Shown here piece after piece: positions 10,670-18,203 of a stretch of DNA of 64,000 bases (positions are counted from its first letter, which is position 1; each line of letters starts with the position of its first letter). Source of the DNA: Zygnema cylindricum (Eukaryota; Streptophyta; Zygnematophyceae; Zygnematales; Zygnemataceae); assembly GCA_037447655.1 (NCBI GenBank), contig JBBHKE010000729.1, positions 1 to 64,000 on the forward strand, in the 5' to 3' direction. The notes under the pieces were generated by a model. The model ran no database searches, was not told where the DNA came from, and was given only the letters and a program-made list of their open reading frames with translations. A program made the translations under genes and the position numbers.

Positions 10670-11256
10670 TTGTTAAGTTTGTACTTTTTGGACCTATTTA
10701 ATATAAACGTTTACTCTAATACAGGACAACATTGACGCTAATACAAGTTACAACTCTTCAAGATGTAAGAAGGATCACACTTATTAGAATTAAGACACAT
10801 ATTAACATATTTAATTCTAATAAGACCACACAAAAGCGACATTATTAGAATACATATCAGGCGGACGAACGAAACAACGGACATACGTCCAACTTATTTG
10901 ACAAAACGGCGTGGCGTAATCGTCCCATGTGTAAAAGTTACGCATTAAAAAACTGAGAATAAAGTCTATGCTTTGCGATGTAGCGTTGACACATAACAAC
11001 CGTAAATTAGTCTGACATGTACGGATATTTAAATTTTGCGACGGCGAAAAATTTCATAACTTTTGTACGGATACACATATTAATGTATACAGTCGTACGG
11101 CGAATATTCCTCATTTTGCAACTCCCAAATTAGCATTAAACCCAAAATTAGAATACACCTATTTTTGAAATTTTCCAAATTCTCAATTAGTATTGATAAC
11201 GGTAAAAAATCCTCAACACTATTTAAACTTTGACACTAATAACGATTCGCGGTGTA

Positions 11257-11737
11257 ATTGATCCATAACGTTGATTTGGGTACAACGGATCTGCCATCAA
11301 GATCTTCACAGTAAAATAGGTAAAAGAACAAAATCTGACAAATTGTACACTATCGCGTCTTTTTACTCTAATCTATTCACAACTCTAGTTTACGTTTTCT
11401 CACGTATAATAAATACGCGATCAATATATTTACACCAAAATAGGTACGATCTCATTTTGCCTTTCATTTTGAGCGCAGTTTTACGTGAGATCGCGATTAA
11501 TTTTATCCATGTTTCGTACTTTTTTACTCAATAAAGTACCATTCTGTACGAACTGGCACGTTCGTACATCACACTGTTCAATAAGATCTTAAATTAAAAT
11601 TATTAACGCTACTGTAGTTCACGGTTCCTTTAATTAACGTAGAACAAAATTATTGTTATTAATTATATTTCAGGTTTTGGGATCAAAATTTGGGGGTCCC
11701 GATATAGCGTTCATAACGCTAAAAACGATTGGCGGAG
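11257..11737. mobile_element. Right-end relic of the older pogo-like transposon
   Basis: Ends, inverted, in CTCCGCCAATCGTTTTTAG next to TA at 11738-11739. Its terminal 60 bases, inverted, closely resemble 36746-36800 (shared CGCTATATCGG and ACCCC words), so it belongs to a multi-copy family. It pairs with 2933-3037 around the younger element. Confidence 0.6.
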
Positions 11738-14430
11738 TACTGTACTGAAGCTCCAGGGCTTCTGCGCTGCGAAACAGAATAGTTTTTAGGGTATGTACCC
11801 ATGTAACCGGCACTTTGAAGTGGTACTTCACATTTTAGTGAAAAACTGAAGATTCTCTATACTTTTGTACTTTTCAAAGCGTTTCCAATGTGCGAGAATG
11901 AAATCCGAACTTCGAAATGTGACGATCATAGACGTAGATACAACTTCTGACGGTTGACGACGACTGTACTAAACTTTCGACAATTGGGGGTGACGACTAT
12001 AGAAATAGCGACGATTTTGACGGCTAGTTTTTGTGACATTGTAGATGACTACGGATTTGACATTGTGAACATCGTGCTCACTTGTGAGAGCGTCAACGTC
12101 ACTAATTCCAAAACTTTACGCCATGGTTCCCCGATTTTGTTTATTCGTCTTTTCTCACTCGATTGCCATCAAAAGACGCGCAAAGGTAGTCAAAAAGCTT
12201 CTTTACTCTTTCATTTTCATACCAGTATAGTTTTGTTTTATTTGCCAAGTGTGATATTGGAGCAAGAGTGTGAGAGGGAGAGAGTGAGGCGACGACGGCG
12301 TAAACTTTTGCAAAGGACCCATGAATGAAAGCAGAGGTACAAGAACCCTACAATTTTTCTCCGTACATATTATTTTACGTATATGCGCATGACGCGCAAA
12401 GAACTCTCCCTTGTGATAAAAATTTCCCACTCGTGTGGAGCTTGCGTGGACATTTTCTCATCCGTTGTTCAAGTAATACTTTAACTAAAACCACCTCGCA
12501 AGGTGATCTTCAACAAAGTTTTTTTGTGAGTTAGATCCGCGTGCCCTTGTGTCAAAAAGAGAAAAATGCCAAAATGAGTACAAAAATACGACAAATTTGA
12601 GTACATTAAAAGTCTCAAGATGACGTTCATTAAATTGTGGTAAAAACAATATTTTTGTACAACAAAATATTTTCTTGTTACGGATTGAATTTTGGATAAA
12701 AACGATAAAAAAAACATGATTCTTTCAAACATGGGCACATAAATTTAGTCTGATTAGAAATTAATGCGTGGTTAATTTTCAAATTGAAGTGTCGGAGGTG
12801 AAACATATTTAAGGTTACGTTTTAGGGTTGCGTCGCAATCTCGTAAAATTGGCGATCTTCTCTTTATCACGGTGTTTCCATTTTTCGTCGCTTAGAGCAG
12901 GTAGCATCTTGTCCACCGTGGCACTCATATTGCGTGATGAAACCTCTTTGTGACATATTATGTTAAAATTACTTAAAAATGATAGTGTAAGGGTACGTCC
13001 CTATATAATTATAACTAAGCGAATTTTACTTTGTATCGTGGCAATTTTTCGTACACAGTTTCAAACTGTCCCAATGCTAATAATAAAATTGTTACGTAAG
13101 GTTTTGACAATTGTATACTTCGACAATGCCCGTGATTGGTGACAACGTTTACAATCTCTCTTGACGCACCATATATGTTTTGTACTTTTTGGTATGTTGC
13201 TAGATACATCGCATTTTTTCAACATTTTGGTACTTGGCATGACTTTGACATGACTTTGCATAACATAGTTCCATGTAGCCTTCCACTCTGTGTTGTTCAT
13301 GGTTAAACTATATGCGGTTGCATTTGTCTCTCTTGCCTGGTCCCCACAAATAGACATATAATTATTGATGACCCTATAAAAAAAATGGCATTTTATTAGA
13401 TTCTTTTGACCGTGACTTGGTTCGCGCACGTGTGGTCACCCTCAACATTGTGCCTACCTTCACTAGTGTCGCAAATTCGCGAAGTTGGAAGGAGTGAAAG
13501 AAAGGCAATGTTAGCAAGGTGAAATTAGCGAAGCTTGAAAAAATGAAGAAGAGGCAAGGTGAGTGAGGTGTGAGGCGCGAGCTACAGTGGCGTCCTCGCA
13601 ACATTTTAGCTTTCCGTGAAATGGCATTCAAACCTTCTAACCCCTTTTAAAAAAAATTGCACAGGATATAAATGGAAAAAAAATCAGTTGTATTCTTCAG
13701 CCTCGTCGAAAACTTATGAAAAAATTTGACACGTACGAATTTGTTTTCCTACTTGTGGGGTTGTGTTTGTTTGTTTTAAAACACATGTATTGTATGTTTT
13801 AAGATAAAGTTTGAAGATGACGTGGCCATGGGTCGAAAAAGATTAGACGTTATCTTATGGTATATTATATGTTGGAAGATGTCACAAATTGTACTATACA
13901 TTTTTCATTTTTTTTTCGTACGCTTATAATGTTAGAAGTACAACTCTACGTTTTTTGAGAAAATGAAATAAAAAAACACTTAATTTGGCACATGGGTCTT
14001 ACCCTACGAAAGGTTGTCTGTTACGAGAGAACCTCAATCTATAAATCGCTACGCGTGATTTAACAACAATGAGTTTTTAAATTTTGAATATTTGCTCACG
14101 CGACAACTTCCACCAGCTAACTTGCTGAACGAATACCTAACTATAAACTAAATCTTTCGAGATACGAACAAAAAATACACTTTTCGTTAAACCCCGACAT
14201 ACGAGTTTTATAAGCAAAAATAGAAGCCAACTAAATTTAGGAGGCGGTTTACTCAAACGGAGCCTTGCTTCATTAATCAATTTTCATAAACAAAATCGAA
14301 CAAGCGTCCAAAATTCATAAAGCAAACCCACCATTAGATCGCCCATCATTGTTAGACAAATTACATGCATTCAAAAAATCCTTAAACTATGTTGTGGAAC
14401 GTTATTTTTTTCAGCCAAGTAAACGAAAGG
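11738..14430. other. AT-rich spacer, no gene recognised
   Basis: About 2.7 kb without recognisable protein, RNA gene or repeat. An open frame at 11954-12328 (124 codons) has no identifiable domain and ends in an Arg/Glu-rich low-complexity stretch; I do not call it a gene. Confidence 0.45.
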
Positions 14431-14687
14431 TGTAATTCGGTGACCTCCATTGGGCCACAAAATATCGAGCTTGTATGAAGCCTTTAGGATAATATTTGCC
14501 CTTTTGACTTTCCCATTGAATAAGTGCCACCTAAACACAAGTATTTTGACCACCTTCACCCATGTGAAGGACTAACTCCCTTGAGCCCAACGCAAAAAGA
14601 ATCACTAAATTGGCTCCCTTGAGCAGTAAGTTATGGGTGGCTAAAGATGGCCTATAAATACAATAGGTTACATGGATAGTGGCGCCT
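14431..14687 (-). repeat. Element B 3' LTR, distal part (interrupted)
   Basis: Matches 33198-33460 (same TGTAATTC start on the plus strand, TATGAAGCCTTTAGGATA, CGCAAAAAGAATCACT and a TATAAATAC box near 14653). Interrupted at CGCCT (14683-14687) by element C; the rest of this LTR resumes at 28104. Open frames here (14371-14559) are meaningless. Confidence 0.85.
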
Positions 14688-14799
14688 TGTTGTCTTTTGG
14701 AAAGCTTTCAGCCTCAGAGCAGCGCAGCAGCGCAGCAGCGCAGCAGCAGCTATACAGCAGCGCAGCAGCAGAGCAGCGCAGCAACGAAGCTGCAACACA
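14688..14799 (+). repeat. Element C 5' LTR, first part
   Basis: Starts TGTTGTCTTTTGGAAAGC and continues into AGCAGCGC-rich repeats, which are longer than in the 3' LTR (27483 onward). Ends with ACACA (14795-14799), the target duplication of the inserted family-A array. Confidence 0.88.
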
Positions 14800-14875
14800 T
14801 GTTGGAATTCAAGTATTTTCTAGGTCTAGAGATTGCAAAATAAAAAGCAAAATAGTAGATATTGACAGCCTGCCT

Positions 14876-14935
14876 CTAACTCCTCCTCAAGTCCCCACAC
14901 TTGTCGCAGTCACTGAAGACTGGAGGAGGAGTTAG
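14876..14935 (+). other. Conserved U3 hairpin 1
   Basis: CTAACTCCTCCTC (14876-14888) pairs perfectly with GAGGAGGAGTTAG (14923-14935) around a 34-base loop containing CTTGTCGCAGTCACTGAAG. An outer GACAGC/GCTGTC pair flanks it. The same loop with different but still pairing stems recurs in all A-like LTRs here and in those of E and F; see the finding on covariation. Confidence 0.75.
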
Positions 14936-15007
14936 CCATGGCTGCCTGTGCTGTCTAGAGGGAGACAGACAGTTGTTTTATAGGGGGTTTTCCCTAAAAG
15001 GTAGTTT

Positions 15008-15048
15008 TGACAGAGCCAGGATTTGATCCTGGTACCTACAATTTGTCA
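15008..15048 (+). other. U3 hairpin 2, complementary to initiator tRNA-Met T-arm
   Basis: TGACA/TGTCA closes a loop whose sequence from CAGAGCCAGG to GATCCTGG is close to the reverse complement of the T-arm of plant initiator tRNA-Met (tRNA recalled from memory). Read antisense, it is a 5-bp stem with a 7-base loop beginning ATC, the A54 initiator signature. Repeated at 15237-15277 by the local duplication. Confidence 0.6.
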
Positions 15049-16201
15049 CAACCGCGATAGCCGGTAGTCTTATCCAGATAGTCTAAATTTTATTTAGCCT
15101 GCCTCTAACTCCTCCTCAAGTCCCCACACTTGTCGCAGTCACTGAAGACTGGAGGAGGAGTTAGCCATGGCTGCCTGTGCTGTCTAGAGGGAGACAGACA
15201 GTTGTTTTATAGGGGGTTTTCCCTAAAAGGTAGTTTTGACAGAGCCAGGATTTGATCCTGGTACCTGCAATTTGTCACAACCGCGATAGCCGGTAGTCTT
15301 ATCCAGATAGTCTAAATTTTATTAGGTATTACTAGGTATGATGTTTATTTAAACAGTTACAATAAGACAAATTCATTTAACTAGAACTATATGCATACTG
15401 CATAGAAACAGTTGTGTAAAGTACGACGTACGGTACGAATAGGAAATAAATACCGCGCAGTTTGTTTGACGCCGGAAAGAATACCGCGCAGGTATTTATG
15501 ACGGCCACGATTGAAATCTAATTTGATCGGACGGCCGCAAAGGATGCCAAGATCGCGGCGTACGATTTTGGCGGTTTGCGATCACCGCGATATTGAGTGA
15601 CACGTGGTAACACTACATTGGATTGCGGCAACTCCGGAGATTACGGGAACAAATCCGAATATGACACGTGTCGACATTTTGGCCATGTTGTACAATGGCC
15701 GTACATAAAGTACACCGGCACTTGTACTTTTCTCTACGATACCGTAATTTGATTGGTGCCGTACTTCAGTAGATAGAGTTTTAGAGAGGGAATAGGACTT
15801 AGATAAAATTTGGGTAGGCAGCTGCCTCTCCCAAAGAGCACCCTGTATAAATGGCAAACTTTGGCCAGCCATAACTATCAATTTACTTGACCATTTTCAG
15901 TGATTCTTTTTGTTGCGGACTCAGGGGAGTCTAGGCTACACAGGTGTGTAGTCGATCAGAGTTTTTGTCTGCCAGGGTGGCTGTATTTCTAAGAGAAAGT
16001 CAAAGTGGGTGAATGTGTCCAAATCTCATATTCTAACTTTGCATTCTGTGGTGGAACTGAGCACACAGAAAGTGTTATTTCACAGGGGTGAATCTATATT
16101 GGGGTTCTGACTGTCAAGGGGTCAGTCACTTGGGTTTATATTAACTTGGAGTCGGCACTATCTAGATTAGCTTCTTTTGGATCTGCATACTCTGAGGGCC
16201 A

Positions 16202-18190
16202 ATGGAGGTCTCAGAGTTTCAGGTTATGGGCCCACCATCTAGGGTGCCTATGTTTGATGGAACAGACTTCACCTATTGGGAGTTTACAATGGCGGGATTG
16301 CTTTTTGAGAAACACTTATGGGGAATTGTTTCGGGACAAGTGAGATGTCCGCCACCTGGCTTTGGAGGAGCTTACTATGGAGATTCATCTAAGGCTGCCC
16401 AGAATATCATCCGGAGCTCAGATGCAACGGAAGGTGAAGGGAAGAATCTTTCCGTGGATGGGGAAATAGGGGAGAAGGAAAAAGGGACACCTATGGTGAG
16501 GGGAGCTAGGCTCTCAGCTATGGTACCACAGGTAAGGATTAAAACTGAAGAAAATGACAGAAAAGTATGGGAATACAAAAACACTATAGCAAAACATCTC
16601 ATACTTAGATATGTGTCTAAGTCGATAGCTATCACTCTTTTAAGTCTAACCAAGTCTTCAGAGATATGGGAAGTACTAACTCAGATTTATAAGAGTCAGA
16701 CTATTCAGAGGCAGCAATTAGTAAAACAGGAAATAGATGCCTATGTTTATAAAGGCGGTAGCATGATAGAGTTTTGCAATGATATTGTTGCGTTATATGT
16801 TGAGCTAGCTAGTGCGGAATGTGTAGAATCTGAGGAGGGTAAGATTAATACACTACTTATGAAACTCCTAAGTGAGTACGAAAGCATTATTTATCGTATG
16901 CAGGCAATGGATGGCTCCTCATGGACTTGGAGCTTTACCATGGGGATAATTCTTCTAAGGGAAAGCACTTTGGAGCTTCGTAGGGGAAAGGACAGGGTCA
17001 ATGCATTTTCAGCTGGTGGTGATTGGCGGAAGCGTGATGAGAGGAACGGCGGTGACGAGCGGAAACGTGATGAGAGGAACGGTGGTGACGAGCGGAAGCG
17101 TGATGAGAGAAAGAAAGACAAAGGTAAACCTTATCGGAACTTTGGTGGAAAGAGAGGGAGAGGAAAAGAAAGGGGAGCTTTGAAAAGGGGGGCTTGCTTC
17201 TTTTGTAGGGAACCGGGTCATTATATGGAGGAATGCCCTTGTTTGGAAAAACTTAGAAGTTGGAATGTGGATGAGGAGGAAGTAGGGGAAGAGGAGAAAG
17301 AGGATGAAGATATTTTAGAGCTTCTCCGGATTAGTAGTATGGGGAAGAAAGAAAAGCACACAGTAATTGCACGAAGGCAACAGTGTGCTTTTGGAGGTAT
17401 AAGGGAAGTAAAGAGAGAGGAGGTACTTGAGGATGTCGAGGAGTGTAGAGTGTATGACTTAGAAATGAAAAAGTCAGCTCTAGGATCCATAAGTGAAAAC
17501 GGGAAAGATAAAATTAATCAGGATAACTTTATAGATAATAGGGAACCAGAAAACTGGTCGGAAAGGGAGACTTCAACGGATTCCGGGGAAAGGGGAGAAG
17601 TGAAACTCGAAGAGGTTTCAAAGGATAGGGGAGAAGAGAAATATTTGATTAAAGGTTTAGGGGAGAAGAAATATTTATTGGGAATTAAATTAGAAATTAA
17701 TAGTGGAAAGAATTCCATGGGAGAGAGTGAGGGAAGTTCAGAAAATGGGGTAATTATCATGGATAAAAATATGAGTACGAAAGATGTAGATCTTATGAGG
17801 AACTTAGTGGGGACTAGTGGTTTTTGGGAATATTTGGGGGTGGATGGATTTGACATCACTACTTGGTGTGACGAAGATGTGCCTGTAAAAGAGTTAGCAT
17901 CTAGGTGTATGTTGCAGATTGGAAATGGGGCTGGCTATTTGAATCGCAAGAGGGAAATCGGTTTGTGTGTGGATGAAAGAGTGATGAAGTGGATAAAATC
18001 TTTGCTCGAATTTAAGAAAAATGGGATGTTAAATAAAATGTGTAATACAATTATCATTTCAGTTCATTTAATGCACTGTGTTAAATACTTAAGTTTTATG
18101 AAAGGAAAAGGAAAAAGAAAAAAAAAAAAGGAAAAAGGGGAGGGGATGTTTGTTTACTTGTTTGTGGAAGTTGAAAGAAAAATAAACTAG
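16202..18190 (+). CDS. Family A Gag with C-terminal RNase H remnant, copy 1
   Basis: 662-residue open frame, the only product of the element. The start ATG lies 20 bases inside the LTR, and the frame crosses the LTR end and primer-binding site as EFQVMGPPSR. Residues about 115-265 resemble copia-type Gag (UBN2 family). Residues about 271-308 are charged repeats of the RKRDERNGGDE type. A canonical CX2CX4HX4C zinc knuckle is at 332-345 (CFFCREPGHYMEEC). The RRQQCAF word marks where autonomous relatives begin protease, but no DSGA site follows. From about 551 (DITTWCDE) to 605, weak but colinear similarity to the RNase H of element E is visible (GNGA, then MKWIKSLL aligned with MWVKSLL). The acidic C-terminal region ends in a Lys-run. 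It probably forms particles that capture its own RNA; enzymes must come from elsewhere. Confidence 0.85.
   Translation: MEVSEFQVMGPPSRVPMFDGTDFTYWEFTMAGLLFEKHLWGIVSGQVRCPPPGFGGAYYGDSSKAAQNIIRSSDATEGEGKNLSVDGEIGEKEKGTPMVRGARLSAMVPQVRIKTEENDRKVWEYKNTIAKHLILRYVSKSIAITLLSLTKSSEIWEVLTQIYKSQTIQRQQLVKQEIDAYVYKGGSMIEFCNDIVALYVELASAECVESEEGKINTLLMKLLSEYESIIYRMQAMDGSSWTWSFTMGIILLRESTLELRRGKDRVNAFSAGGDWRKRDERNGGDERKRDERNGGDERKRDERKKDKGKPYRNFGGKRGRGKERGALKRGACFFCREPGHYMEECPCLEKLRSWNVDEEEVGEEEKEDEDILELLRISSMGKKEKHTVIARRQQCAFGGIREVKREEVLEDVEECRVYDLEMKKSALGSISENGKDKINQDNFIDNREPENWSERETSTDSGERGEVKLEEVSKDRGEEKYLIKGLGEKKYLLGIKLEINSGKNSMGESEGSSENGVIIMDKNMSTKDVDLMRNLVGTSGFWEYLGVDGFDITTWCDEDVPVKELASRCMLQIGNGAGYLNRKREIGLCVDERVMKWIKSLLEFKKNGMLNKMCNTIIISVHLMHCVKYLSFMKGKGKRKKKKEKGEGMFVYLFVEVERKIN
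16222..16236 (+). promoter_or_regulatory. Primer-binding site (half initiator tRNA-Met type)
   Basis: GGTTATGGGCCCACC directly abuts the LTR end. It is the complement of the initiator tRNA-Met anticodon arm, the site used by Drosophila copia with a 5' half-tRNA primer. Here it is also coding (VMGPP). Equivalent sites: 19397, 23195, 33184-33197 (minus), 45616, 48107, 50436 and about 58459 (minus). Confidence 0.85.
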
Positions 18191-18203
18191 AAAATAAGGG
18201 GAG

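Larger units (their letters stand above)
3040..11254 (-). mobile_element. Pogo/Tc1-mariner-type DNA transposon (8.2 kb, decayed)
   Basis: The left end reads CACCGCCAATCGTTATTAG and the right end, inverted, CACCGCGAATCGTTATTAG; they differ at one of 19 positions. TA flanks both ends (3038-3039 and 11255-11256), which is the target duplication expected of Tc1/mariner/pogo transposases. Inside, on the minus strand, lies a DDE_1-type transposase gene, so ends and enzyme agree. The element is unusually long for this class and has gained a polypyrimidine tract, a hairpin array and a minisatellite. It is disabled: the transposase has an in-frame stop and a frameshift. It is nested in an older relative (2933-3037 and 11257-11737), and a third copy end lies at 36746. 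Confidence 0.75.
14800..16221 (+). repeat. Family A LTR 1 (with internal tandem duplication)
   Basis: Begins TGTTGGAATTC and ends GAGTTTCA, 1422 bp. It is 229 bp longer than the other two LTRs because the segment from the U3 hairpin through the tRNA-complementary hairpin (about 14869-15098) is repeated at 15099-15330. It carries CACGTG boxes (15601-15606, 15665-15670), a GTAC palindrome (15701-15738), a TATA box (TATAAAT, 15846-15852) and, at its 3' end, the gag start codon (16202). Confidence 0.93.

Noticed and set aside
11954-12328. 124-codon plus-strand open frame
   Set aside because: No recognisable domain, atypical composition and an Arg-rich low-complexity end. Insufficient support for a gene.
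15582-15881. 99-codon minus-strand open frame in each family-A LTR (also 18757-19056 and 21932-22231)
   Set aside because: Kept only because the LTRs are near-identical. It overlaps promoter motifs and shows no domain, so it is more likely chance than a gene, although its presence in three copies was considered.
16375-17859. Several minus-strand open frames opposite the family-A gag (Ser/Phe/Pro-rich), repeated at 19550-21034
   Set aside because: Shadows of the purine-rich gag coding strand, with no independent signal.
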